Assembly: GCF_018918125.1 (NCBI RefSeq)
Contig: NZ_JAHLQA010000027.1
Span: 1 to 64,000 of the forward strand
Source of the DNA: Blautia sp. MSJ-19
GTDB taxonomy: Bacteria; Bacillota; Clostridia; Lachnospirales; Lachnospiraceae
Reading direction: 5' to 3'
DNA length: 64,000 nt
Within the stretch, counting starts at the first letter, position 1. Every line of letters begins with the position of its first letter. Shown here piece by piece: positions 8,708-16,405 of this stretch. The position numbers and the translations under genes were made by a program. The notes below the pieces were generated by a model. It was given only the letters and a program-made list of their open reading frames with translations. It ran no database searches and was not told where the DNA came from.

Positions 8708-8770
8708 TAGAAATTTTTTACCTGTGTCTTTTTTATATAATTTTCTTTTGTGTTTATTATATAACATGTG

Positions 8771-8820
8771 TTGACAAGTAACCGATAGGTAACTATAATG
8801 AAAGTGACCGAAAGGTAACT
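8771..8820 (+). promoter_or_regulatory. Promoter overlapped by two copies of an 18-bp operator-like repeat
   Basis: A near-consensus promoter is present: TTGACA (8771-8776), 17-base spacer, TATAAT (8794-8799). AGTAACCGATAGGTAACT (8777-8794) fills the spacer, and AGTGACCGAAAGGTAACT (8803-8820) repeats it 26 bases downstream with two differences. Each copy is a rough inverted repeat. This is the layout expected for autorepression by the TetR protein encoded at 8850. Confidence 0.75.
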
Positions 8821-8849
8821 TTCTAATAACATCAATTTAGGAGAGAAAT

Positions 8850-9470
8850 ATGGAAAGCAAAGAAAAGAACACAAAGGAAAAAATTCTCGAAGAAGCATTG
8901 AAATTGTTTGCACAGAGTGGCTACATGGGAACGTCTATGAACGAAATCGCTTCAAGATTAGGCGTTACCAAGGCTGCCTTGTATAAACACTATTCCAGTA
9001 AACAGGAAATATTGGACAGTATTGTAGAAAGAATGAACCAGATGGATGCGGAAAGAGCAAAGGAATATGAGATGCCGCATGGTGATATGGAGGAAGTGAT
9101 TACAGGATATAAAAATACTGCTTTGGAGAAGATCAGACAGTTTACAAAAGTGCAGTTCCTGCACTGGACAGAAGATGAATTTTCCTGCTGTTTCCGAAAA
9201 ATGCTGACATTGGAACAATACAGAGATCCGGAAATGGCTAAGCTCTATCAGAACTATCTTGCAGAAGGCCCCCTCCGGTACATGAAAGCAATTTTTTCCG
9301 GAATAGCAGAAAGCAGTGAAGATGCAAAGCTGCTTGCGGTGGATTTCTACGGACCTATTTTTCTTTTGTACAGTATTTATGATGGAGCAGAGAATAAACA
9401 GGAAGTAGTGAAGCTGGTAGATAAGCATGTAGAGAGATTTTCAAAAAGATTTCAGAAGATATCGATTTGA
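8850..9470 (+). CDS. TetR/AcrR-family transcriptional regulator
   Basis: A 206-residue protein with an N-terminal TetR helix-turn-helix (about 8-55: KILEEALKLFAQSGYMGTSMNEIASRLGVTKAALYKHYSSKQEIL) and an all-helical ligand-binding C-terminus. Such proteins repress nearby genes until a small ligand binds. The doubled repeat in its promoter suggests autoregulation. It precedes a small membrane protein gene by 23 bases; this is the likely target, with or without distant ones. GGAGAG lies 8 bases before the start. Ligand unknown. Confidence 0.93.
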   Translation: MESKEKNTKEKILEEALKLFAQSGYMGTSMNEIASRLGVTKAALYKHYSSKQEILDSIVERMNQMDAERAKEYEMPHGDMEEVITGYKNTALEKIRQFTKVQFLHWTEDEFSCCFRKMLTLEQYRDPEMAKLYQNYLAEGPLRYMKAIFSGIAESSEDAKLLAVDFYGPIFLLYSIYDGAENKQEVVKLVDKHVERFSKRFQKISI

Positions 9471-9493
9471 GTAGGGGAATGGAGGAAAGACAG

Positions 9494-9910
9494 ATGAAAC
9501 TTTATTTCGGAGACAGAACGACTACGGTAACAACCATTATGATAATTGCTTTAATTGGCTTTATCGGATATTCCGTATGGAATCGTGACGCAATCAGTTT
9601 CTGGGGCCGCAGGAATTTGTTTTTGCTGATTTATGGTCTTGTTATTTGCTGCTTCGCGGCAGCCAGGGATGGATTGGATAAGACTATTCAGGCCGCAATT
9701 GATGGAAGCTGTGCGCCAGGAATCTTTCCTTTGGTAAGTATTCCTACTATCGTTGGCTGTATTGGAACAGCAATGATCATTGTTGCAGCAGTAGCAACCC
9801 CAATCGCAAGATCACAGCGAATGCGGGAAATATGGTTTTATGTGATGTCCAGTGGAGTAATGCTAAAAATTGTAGTTATGGAAATCGCAAGAATGATACA
9901 GCTCATCTAG
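9494..9910 (+). CDS. Small four-helix membrane protein, unknown function
   Basis: A 138-residue protein with four predicted membrane segments (around TIMIIALIGFIGYSVW, LFLLIYGLVICCFAAA, IVGCIGTAMIIVAAVA and WFYVMSSGVMLKIVVMEIA). ATG 9494 is chosen because GGAGG sits 9 bases before it; upstream starts at 9467 and 9479 lack a proper site. It is co-transcribed with the TetR regulator, a setting typical of efflux or stress membrane proteins, but I do not recognise the family. Confidence 0.7.
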   Translation: MKLYFGDRTTTVTTIMIIALIGFIGYSVWNRDAISFWGRRNLFLLIYGLVICCFAAARDGLDKTIQAAIDGSCAPGIFPLVSIPTIVGCIGTAMIIVAAVATPIARSQRMREIWFYVMSSGVMLKIVVMEIARMIQLI

Positions 9911-9938
9911 GCATTTTCAAAAAAGCTGTGGAAACTGA

Positions 9939-10340
9939 TCATTTCATTTGTTCTGGTATCAGATTACTGTAATACTCGATTTTTCCGGATAGAACATCAT
10001 CATAGAAATTCTGCTTCCAGTCTATATATGCAACGGCTTCCTGCAGCCGTGCAATGGACTGGAGCAGAGCTTCTTTTTTGTCTGCAAGGATGACCTTGCG
10101 CTTGGGAATGGAACATTCCCCTTTTAAGCAAAGAGCAAGATACTCTTTCATTTCGGTGATACTCATTCCGCAGTTTTTCAGACAGTTCAGGCTTTGGATC
10201 CACTTGATGTCATGCTCATCAAATACGCGATAGTTTCGAGCGTTGCGTTTAACATTGGGAACCAGGCCTTCATTACAATAAAATTTTAGATTTTCATAGG
10301 ACATATTGGTCAGCTCACAGGCTTCTTTCATCGAATACAT
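9939..10340 (-). CDS. MerR-family transcriptional regulator
   Basis: A 133-residue MerR protein. The winged helix-turn-helix spans about 1-70 (MYSMKEACELTNMSYENLKFY, then PNVKRNARNYRVFDEHDI) and is followed by the dimerisation coiled coil. There is no C-terminal metal-binding cysteine pair, so it belongs to the metabolite/stress branch. It diverges from an aldo/keto reductase gene whose promoter carries a 17-base palindrome in a 19-base spacer, the classic MerR activation geometry. A close homologue at 13559-13960 is broken by a stop codon while its operator survives, so this protein may serve both sites. Confidence 0.92.
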   Translation of the reverse strand: MYSMKEACELTNMSYENLKFYCNEGLVPNVKRNARNYRVFDEHDIKWIQSLNCLKNCGMSITEMKEYLALCLKGECSIPKRKVILADKKEALLQSIARLQEAVAYIDWKQNFYDDVLSGKIEYYSNLIPEQMK

Positions 10341-10396
10341 AATATCCCTCCTGGATTGCGAATATCCACTTTACTTTTACATTTTATAAAAAGTTC

Positions 10397-10427
10397 TTGA
10401 CCGGTAGTTACTACCGGCTGATAAGAT
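10397..10427 (+). promoter_or_regulatory. MerR-type promoter and operator for the aldo/keto reductase gene
   Basis: TTGACC (10397-10402) and TAAGAT (10422-10427) are 19 bases apart. The perfect palindrome CCGGTAGT-T-ACTACCGG (10401-10417) lies between them. A 19-base spacer with a dyad is the hallmark of MerR-activated promoters. Confidence 0.8.
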
Positions 10428-10470
10428 TGTATCATAACAGAAAAACAGAATCAAGAAGGAGGACATTTAT

Positions 10471-11358
10471 ATGGAATACATTACTTTAAGCAATGGAGTC
10501 AGGATGCCGCAGCTTGGCTATGGTGTGTATCAGGTTACAAAGGATGAATGTGAACAGTGTGTACTGGATGCATTGGATGCAGGGTATCGAAGCATAGATA
10601 CCGCGCAAAGCTATTTCAATGAAGAAGAAGTTGGTCAGGCAATTGAAAGATCAGGAATTGACCGGAAAGAGATCTTCCTTACATCAAAGGTGTGGATCGA
10701 ACATTTTGGACACGAAGAATGCAGGAAATCTGTGCTGGAATCTATGGAAAAGTTACGTACAGATTATCTGGATCTTATGTTATTGCATCAGCCATTTGGT
10801 GATACCTATGGAGCGTGGAGGGCGCTGGAAGAACTTTATGATGAGGGAAAACTGCGGGCGATCGGTATTTCCAATCACTATGTGGATCGAATGGTAGAGT
10901 TTGCCAATTTTACAAGGATCAGACCAATGGTGAATCAGATGGAAACACATCCACTCAATCAGCAGAAAAATCTGAAAGAATGGGCAGACAAATATGATAT
11001 CCGTTTAGAAGCCTGGGCGCCATTTGGAGAAGGAAGAAATGGACTTTTCGAAAATGAAACATTGCAGAAAATCGGTCAGAAATACGGAAAAACAACAGCG
11101 CAGGTAATGCTTCGCTGGCATATTCAAAGAGGCGTGATCGTAATTCCAAAGTCTGTCCATAAAGAGCGTATGATCGAGAATCTGAACATATTTGATTTCT
11201 CACTGAGCGAGGTAGACATGAAGCAGATTGCACAGATGGATACCGCCACAAGTGCATTTTTCTCCCATCAGGATCCAGCGATGGTAGAATGGTTTGTAAA
11301 GATGGTAGAAGAACGCAAATCACAGCATGACAGCAGTAAGGAAAAAAAGAACTGGTAA
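10471..11358 (+). CDS. Aldo/keto reductase
   Basis: A 295-residue NAD(P)H-dependent oxidoreductase with a TIM-barrel fold. The catalytic tetrad is visible: Asp and Tyr in DTAQSYFNEE (near 48-54), Lys in TSKVW and His in LLHQPFG. The cofactor-binding segment near 225-235 (VIPKSVHKERMIENL) is the usual AKR signature. It reduces aldehydes or ketones; substrate unknown. The MerR-type promoter suggests induction by an electrophile or related stress. AAGGAGG precedes ATG 10471. The gene converges on the AraC gene. Confidence 0.93.
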   Translation: MEYITLSNGVRMPQLGYGVYQVTKDECEQCVLDALDAGYRSIDTAQSYFNEEEVGQAIERSGIDRKEIFLTSKVWIEHFGHEECRKSVLESMEKLRTDYLDLMLLHQPFGDTYGAWRALEELYDEGKLRAIGISNHYVDRMVEFANFTRIRPMVNQMETHPLNQQKNLKEWADKYDIRLEAWAPFGEGRNGLFENETLQKIGQKYGKTTAQVMLRWHIQRGVIVIPKSVHKERMIENLNIFDFSLSEVDMKQIAQMDTATSAFFSHQDPAMVEWFVKMVEERKSQHDSSKEKKNW

Positions 11359-11395
11359 GGCAGAGCCTATAAGTTTTTGAGGATAAATTGTCTTG

Positions 11396-12265
11396 TCAAT
11401 GATTTTTACGATACTCCCGTGGTGTTACCTGATAAGCATCCTTAAAAGCAGAAGTAAATTTACTCTGGCTGTCATATCCGACAGCATTTGCAATGTCTGC
11501 AATCGATGTATCTGTTTCCAATAACATTCTGGCTGCATGTTCCATACGGTGTTCTTTTACATGGGCTGCGATGGAAGTACCGTAGACTGCTTTGAAAACA
11601 TTCTTTAAGGTAGTCGTATTGATCAGGTATTCTTTTGATAATTCCTCAATCGTAATGCGCCGATTAAGATTAGAAAGAAGCAGCTCATGGATCTGGCGGA
11701 TCAGAGCCACCTGCTCAGTCTGGTATTCGTCAAGATGTTTTTCTGCCGCAGGTTCTGCTTTGGCAAGATACAGAAAGAGTTCCAGGGCCTTTAAGTTTTG
11801 GTAAGCTGAGAGTAAGTTTTCCGGCTGTCCATAGAATCCCTCAAAAATAGCATTTGTTTCTTCATTTCCTACAAAAGAAGAAAAGCAGTCTTTCAGACAA
11901 TATTTTTTCAATAACAGTTCCCCGGTGATGCCAGTATCTTTTAGAAGAGCAGGCGGCTCTTTGGTGAGCAGATCAAGATCAACACATAAGGTAAACCCTT
12001 CATAATACTTATTTGGGAGTGAGAGTTTTGAGTCGGCACAGACTTCCATTGTATGGATCGAGTAATCACCAGGACCAAGATAAACAGAAGTACCATTTTT
12101 CATTTTCCAGCCGATTCGTCCTGCATGGCAGTAATTAATCTCCATTACGTGAGAAAGTGGCCGGTGATGCAAAGATAAATTGTCTTCGTATACAGTGTAA
12201 TAAGAAAGTTCCATGCCCGGTGCAAGTGTCACGGTCTGCATGGAATTTTTTCTATTTGATTTCAT
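11396..12265 (-). CDS. AraC-family transcriptional regulator
   Basis: A 289-residue protein. The N-terminal part (about 10-150) is a divergent ligand-binding region, and the last 95 residues hold the double helix-turn-helix of AraC/XylS proteins (ITIEELSKEYLINTTTLKNVF, then TSIADIANAVGYDSQSKFTSAFK and PREYRKNH). I place the start at 12265 because AGGGG lies just upstream; a longer frame to 12364 has no binding site. The target is unknown, as it faces away from the aldo/keto reductase gene. Confidence 0.9.
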   Translation of the reverse strand: MKSNRKNSMQTVTLAPGMELSYYTVYEDNLSLHHRPLSHVMEINYCHAGRIGWKMKNGTSVYLGPGDYSIHTMEVCADSKLSLPNKYYEGFTLCVDLDLLTKEPPALLKDTGITGELLLKKYCLKDCFSSFVGNEETNAIFEGFYGQPENLLSAYQNLKALELFLYLAKAEPAAEKHLDEYQTEQVALIRQIHELLLSNLNRRITIEELSKEYLINTTTLKNVFKAVYGTSIAAHVKEHRMEHAARMLLETDTSIADIANAVGYDSQSKFTSAFKDAYQVTPREYRKNH

Positions 12266-12558
12266 ATGATTACCCCTTTTGGAAACTGAAATTTCTTTTA
12301 TACTATGGTGCGTCAACAAAATTGATGAATATTGGAGCAAGGATTTCACCAAGAAGTATATCAAGAAAATTTGCAGGAAAAATCAATGGGTAAAATGAAA
12401 AAATTAACGGTTATTTTTATATTGCTGAGCTTCCAGCGGAAATGATAAAAGAATAAACTTATGGAGTAGATGCTATGTCAATGTCTCTTCTTATTTAGGT
12501 AACACTACTTTATTCGAATTATTTTCAATGAGTCAATAATATCTCAACAAAAAGTATC
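12266..12558. other. Intergenic DNA without a recognisable gene
   Basis: AT-rich sequence upstream of the AraC gene and the Rpn-family pseudogene. A short + frame around 12320-12390 (MNIGARISPRSIS...) has no ribosome binding site and no recognised similarity. No strong hairpin was seen. Confidence 0.4.
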
Positions 12559-12587
12559 TTGTAAAGGAATCTTATTAATGCTAAGAT
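12559..12587 (+). promoter_or_regulatory. Promoter of the first Rpn-family copy
   Basis: TTGTAA (12559-12564), 17-base spacer, TAAGAT (12582-12587). The same boxes and spacing occur before the second copy at 16315-16343, so the promoter was duplicated with the gene. Confidence 0.6.
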
Positions 12588-12648
12588 AAAACCAAGTAAA
12601 GGTATTTTCACAACACTCATCAAAATTAAAACGGAGGTGACAGCGAAC

Positions 12649-13501
12649 GTGGCAAATGAAAAAATCATGCCAGACAGCGAACTGGAAGCACGTTACGAAA
12701 GATACAAAGGCGTTATTAAAAATTTTACGCTTATGAGTGATATATTTATGAGAAATGTCTTCAAACAAAGAGAATGCCTGGAATACGTCCTGCAGGTAAT
12801 CATGGCAGGATCTGCGAGTAATTGACCAAGTCATCCAGAAGGATTATAAGAATCTTCAGGGACGGTCCGCGATTATGGACTGTGTTGCCAGAGATTCCAA
12901 AGGAAAACAGTTTGACGTGGAAATCCAGCAGGACAATGAAGGTGCGTCACCCAAGAGGGCACGTTACCACGGCGGGCTGATGGACATGAACACTTTAAAT
13001 CCGGGACAGGATTTCGATGAATTACCGGAAAGTTATGTAATCTTTATTACCAGAGATGATGTCTTTGGATATGGACTTCCAATCTACCATATTGATAAGC
13101 AGATTAAAGAAGTTGGTGAAAGTTTTCAGGACGAAGCGCATATCATATATGTGAATTCCAGGAAACAGGAAGATACAGAACTTGGAAGACTCATGCATGA
13201 TCTGCATTGTAAGAATGCGGATGAAATGCACAGTTCTGTTCTTGCGAAACGAGTACATGAATTGAAAGACACACAGAAAGGGGTTGAACTTATGTGCCAT
13301 GAAATGGAAAAAATTTATAGTAAGGGAATGGAAAGCGGCGAAAAACGCGGCATAGAGAAAGGTGAACTCAAGAAAGCAAAAGAAACAGCCCTTTCTATGG
13401 CAGAAGAGGGCATGGATGTAAAAATGATTGCCCGTTTGGTTAAAGTGAGCGAAAAAGATGTCCAGAAGTGGATCGATGAAAATTTATGTACAATGAAATA
13501 A
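12649..13501 (+). pseudogene. Rpn-family nuclease/putative transposase, frameshifted copy
   Basis: A near-copy of the intact gene at 16406-17263. Relative to it, five A are missing after 12805, so translation from GTG 12649 stops at about 12825. The rest of the protein (nuclease core with FDVEIQQDNEG and the lysine/glutamate-rich C-terminus) stays open in another frame to 13501. The family (PD-(D/E)XK nucleases, TIGR01784/Rpn) is linked to RecA-independent recombination in E. coli. Loss of only five bases and little other decay points to recent inactivation. Confidence 0.85.
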
Positions 13502-13518
13502 ATAAAAATATTGTAAAT

Positions 13519-13547
13519 GGGCAGGTCTGTTTTGGACCTGTCCTTTT
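13519..13547 (+). terminator. Terminator after the Rpn pseudogene
   Basis: GGGCAGGTC pairs with GACCTGTCC (one wobble) around TGTTTTG, followed by TTTT. Confidence 0.75.
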
Positions 13548-13558
13548 GTAATATTTTT

Positions 13559-13960
13559 TTAATGCTCATCATTACGGATCAAGTTACTGTAGTATTTGGT
13601 TTTCCCTGCCAGGACATCATCATAGAAACCTTGTTTCAAATCAATATAATTAATGGCATCTTGTATTTGCTGTTGTTGTGCCAGTAGCGAATTACGTTTT
13701 TGCTCAAGAATAAGTTTTCGTTCTGGAATCGTTGCTTCACCCTGAAGACAGAGGGCAAGATATTTTTTCATTTCGCTAATACTCATGCCACAGTTGTTTT
13801 AGCAGGTTAAGCTATTGATCCATGCGATATCTTTTTCATCAAAAATGCGGCGGTTGTTTTTATCGCGTTTTACATTGGGGACTAATCCCTGATTACAGTA
13901 AAATTTCAATGTTTCATATGATAATTGTGTTTGCTCACAGGTCTGTTTCATTGTAAACAT
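13559..13960 (-). pseudogene. MerR-family regulator with an in-frame stop
   Basis: Homologous along its length to the MerR protein at 9939-10340. The frame is intact except for TAA at 13799-13801, where the homologue has Leu (SLNCLKNCGMS there, SLTC-stop-NNCGMS here). A single base change from a Leu codon explains it. The stop falls just after the winged-helix domain, so at most a DNA-binding fragment without the dimerisation helix could be made. The start at 13960 follows GGGGAG. It diverges from the flavin reductase gene, whose MerR-type operator is still recognisable. Confidence 0.85.
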
Positions 13961-14119
13961 AATTAAATACTCCCCAAATATAAGACTAAAATCGTCAGGC
14001 ACGAATTTAACCTTAACCAAATCAACTGCAAAGCAGTAATTTGGTTATGAGCAAGTAGTTAAACGGATTGCGAATACCCACTCTACTATTACATTTTACT
14101 CAAAAGTTTCAAAATGTAC

Positions 14120-14150
14120 TTGACCGGTAGTAACAACCGATTGCTATACT
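14120..14150 (+). promoter_or_regulatory. MerR-type promoter and operator for the flavin reductase gene
   Basis: TTGACC (14120-14125), 19-base spacer, TATACT (14145-14150). The spacer dyad CCGGTAGT-A-ACAACCGA (14124-14140) keeps the left half of the operator at 10401-10417 exactly and six of eight bases of the right half. Confidence 0.75.
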
Positions 14151-14193
14151 TACATCATAACAGTAAAAAGTGTTTTTATCAAGGAGGTAATGA

Positions 14194-14787
14194 ATGATGA
14201 GAAAAGATTTAGGTGTACAGCCAGCCGTATTTCCAATGCCGGTTCTGATGATTGCAGCTTATGATGAAAATGGCGTGGCAGATGTTATGAATGCAGCATG
14301 GGGAATGATCAGCGACCATGATAAAATTGCCCTGTTTATTGATGAAGATCATAAGACAACCAAAAACATCCGTAAAGTAAAAGCATTTACGGTAAGCATT
14401 GCGGACAGAGACCATATGGATGTGGCAGATTTTTATGGAATCGCTTCCGGTAATACCATGCCGGATAAATTTGAAAAGTCCGGATATCATGTAGAAAAGA
14501 GTACACATGTGAATGCACCGATCGTTACAGAATTTCCTGTTACATTAGAATGTGAACTTGCAGAAATCGTAGAAACAGAAAATCTTCATGCGGTAGTGGG
14601 AACAATCGTCAATGTAAGTGCAGATGAGAAAGTCCTTTCCGAAAATGGAAAGGTTGATCCTCTGAAATTGAATGCACTGATCTTTGACCAGTTCCAGAGC
14701 GGATATTATGTTGCAACAGAGAAAGCTGGTCAGGCATGGAATGCCGGAAAAGAACTTATGAAAGCAGTGCAAGGGACAGAAGCATGA
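14194..14787 (+). CDS. Flavin reductase family protein (flavoredoxin-like)
   Basis: A 197-residue protein of the FMN-binding split-barrel flavin reductase family. Typical features are the N-terminal strand with FPMPVLMIAAYDENGVADVMNAAWG, the NIRKVKAFTVSIA segment and the late FDQFQSGYYV. Members bind FMN and pass electrons from NAD(P)H or a redox partner. AAGGAGG lies 6 bases before ATG 14194; a second in-frame ATG follows at once. A degraded flavodoxin-family gene sits 27 bases downstream, suggesting a former two-gene redox operon under MerR-type control. Confidence 0.88.
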   Translation: MMRKDLGVQPAVFPMPVLMIAAYDENGVADVMNAAWGMISDHDKIALFIDEDHKTTKNIRKVKAFTVSIADRDHMDVADFYGIASGNTMPDKFEKSGYHVEKSTHVNAPIVTEFPVTLECELAEIVETENLHAVVGTIVNVSADEKVLSENGKVDPLKLNALIFDQFQSGYYVATEKAGQAWNAGKELMKAVQGTEA

Positions 14788-14814
14788 TTACGGAGAAGAT
14801 ATAGAAAAATAGAA

Positions 14815-15069
14815 ATGAACTACAGGATTTATGCAGACCTTAATGGCGGTGGAAATCGTTTCCTTTTGAAACCGGCTGCAGCTGTTGTGTCAGCAAGAAG
14901 AGCAGGTACTAGTGCAATCTGGAATCAGATGAATAAATATTTCGGTCTGATGTTTGGAGCCTCCCCTGATTTTTTATATAATATTATCGTGCGAAAGGGT
15001 AAATTCCCTGTTATAATAGAATTATCCTGTGTTAGAGTTGTAAGGGCATCAGCCATAAATATATCGTAG
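14815..15069 (+). pseudogene. Remnant of a flavodoxin/NADPH-dependent FMN reductase family gene
   Basis: The first 55 codons read IYADLNGGG...KPAAAVVSARRAG...NQMNKYFGLMF, the characteristic core of NAD(P)H-dependent FMN reductase/flavodoxin-like proteins (KPAAAVVSARRAGT...LNKYF). The first 90 or so residues, with the FMN phosphate loop, are missing. From about 14985 the frame turns into unrelated sequence. No proper ribosome binding site is present. It is therefore an internal relic, not a small gene. Confidence 0.7.
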
Positions 15070-15088
15070 TAGAAAAGAGGTATATCAA

Positions 15089-15559
15089 ATGAAAATGCAA
15101 GATGAAATGTTTATGAAAAAGGCCATTGAACTGTCAAAATTGGCAGTTCAACATGGTAACGAGCCGTTCGGCGCTGTGCTTGTCAAGAATGACGAAATTG
15201 TATTTAGCAATGAGAATCAAATTTATACAAAACACGATCCAACATTTCATGGAGAAGCAGGACTGATCCGAGAGTTTTGTGCACAGACTGGAATTACTGA
15301 TCTGCATGAATATACTCTTTATTCCAGCTGCGAACCATGTTTTATGTGCAGTGGCGCAATGGTTTGGGTGAAGTTAGGACGGTTGGTCTATGGTGCAAGC
15401 AATATTGATTTGGAGCATATTCTCGGAAACACCGGATGTAATTGCTCCAAAATTGTATTTGATAATTCTTTCTGGCAACCGCAGGTTTCGGAAGGTGTTT
15501 TGCGTGAAGAAAGTCTTTCGATTCTGAAAGAGTATTTTTGTAATCATGCAAAGGGGTAA
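15089..15559 (+). CDS. Nucleoside/cytidine deaminase-like zinc enzyme
   Basis: A 156-residue protein of the CMP/dCMP deaminase fold. The zinc site is visible: His and the proton-shuttling Glu in FHGEAG (near 51-56), and the two Cys in SSCEPCFMCSGA (near 84-94). The sequence NEPFGAVLVKNDEIV is typical of the guanine deaminase/TadA group. The C-terminal half (GASNIDLEHILG...) resembles stand-alone guanine-deaminase-like proteins more than tRNA adenosine deaminase, so the substrate is probably a free base or nucleoside. GAGG lies 10 bases before ATG 15089. Confidence 0.88.
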   Translation: MKMQDEMFMKKAIELSKLAVQHGNEPFGAVLVKNDEIVFSNENQIYTKHDPTFHGEAGLIREFCAQTGITDLHEYTLYSSCEPCFMCSGAMVWVKLGRLVYGASNIDLEHILGNTGCNCSKIVFDNSFWQPQVSEGVLREESLSILKEYFCNHAKG

Positions 15560-15726
15560 GATTAAGTTTTAAAATAAGATATGAAAAGGAACACTTGCAC
15601 TTCTTAAATAATCTGTTTATAATAAGAAACATTGTTAACAGTCATTATTATAATGTATTAAAATGGTCTCACATATCCCTGAAACAGTGAGGTTATTTTT
15701 TTGCTTCAAAAAGTGAAAGGAAAACT

Positions 15727-15927
15727 ATGAGAAAACTAGCATTACGCGATGAAATACTCCTGCAGATCGACAAAGCCGCACGTTACATCGGCGGGGAAGT
15801 CAATGCAGTTATGAAGAACAAAGAGGATGTGGATATCCGGTTTGCGATGGCGTTCCCGGATGCCTATGAAATTCTTTTCCTATTCGATACCAAAACACAA
15901 TATATAGTGTCTGGCAATGCCGCTTAA
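15727..15927 (+). pseudogene. 5' fragment of a B12-type radical SAM gene (second copy)
   Basis: Residues 1-49 match the start of the complete radical SAM protein at 26208 (39 of 49 identical by eye, including DKAARYIGGEVN and VDIRFAMAFPD). Similarity ends at about 15873, and the last 17 codons are unrelated. Divergence at synonymous sites shows this is not a recent duplication. It has its own GAAAGGAAA ribosome binding site. It may be the stump of an older gene copy cut by rearrangement; the DNA between the stump and the intact gene is accessory. Confidence 0.85.
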
Positions 15928-16314
15928 TAACGATATTTTGATATCAGCAAGTGCTGTTTGATACCAAATGACACTAAATGATACAATGACAAGTCTCCAT
16001 TTTTGACCATATTTTCTCATGATTTTTCACCCTATTTTTTACACTTTATGCCCCTTTCATTTACAAATCTTATTTCACTCATATAAAAAGCAAATAGATC
16101 GTGACTTATTACATTCTGTAAATAACAAAACGAATAATGATGTCAAAAACTAACATAACAAATCAGGAATTCCAAACAATAACCACTGCCAGAAAATTTT
16201 CTTACAACTCCAATATGTAGGATATTTCCGTCAGTGGTTGTTTCTGATAAGAAAGCTTTTTCTAAGGAGTTTCAATTATCTCCACCAAGCCAATAGGGCT
16301 CGCCAAAAAGCATC
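15928..16314. other. AT-rich intergenic stretch with inverted repeats
   Basis: No gene seen. AATGACAC-like short repeats occur at 15965-15990. AACCACTG (16181-16188) is repeated inverted as CAGTGGTT (16232-16239), with the small palindrome AGAAAATTTTCT between. This could be a decayed terminator or a remnant of a mobile element end. Confidence 0.4.
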
Positions 16315-16343
16315 TTGTAAAGGTACCCCATTAATGTTAAGAT
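16315..16343 (+). promoter_or_regulatory. Promoter of the intact Rpn-family gene
   Basis: TTGTAA (16315-16320), 17-base spacer, TAAGAT (16338-16343), conserved with the copy at 12559-12587. Confidence 0.6.
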
Positions 16344-16405
16344 AAAATCAATAAAAGAGACTTTGACAACACTCATCAAAAATTAAAACGGAGGTGACAG
16401 CGAAC

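Noticed and set aside
9467-9493. Longer N-terminus for the membrane protein (TTG 9467 or ATG 9479)
   Set aside because: GGAGG at 9481-9485 fits only ATG 9494.
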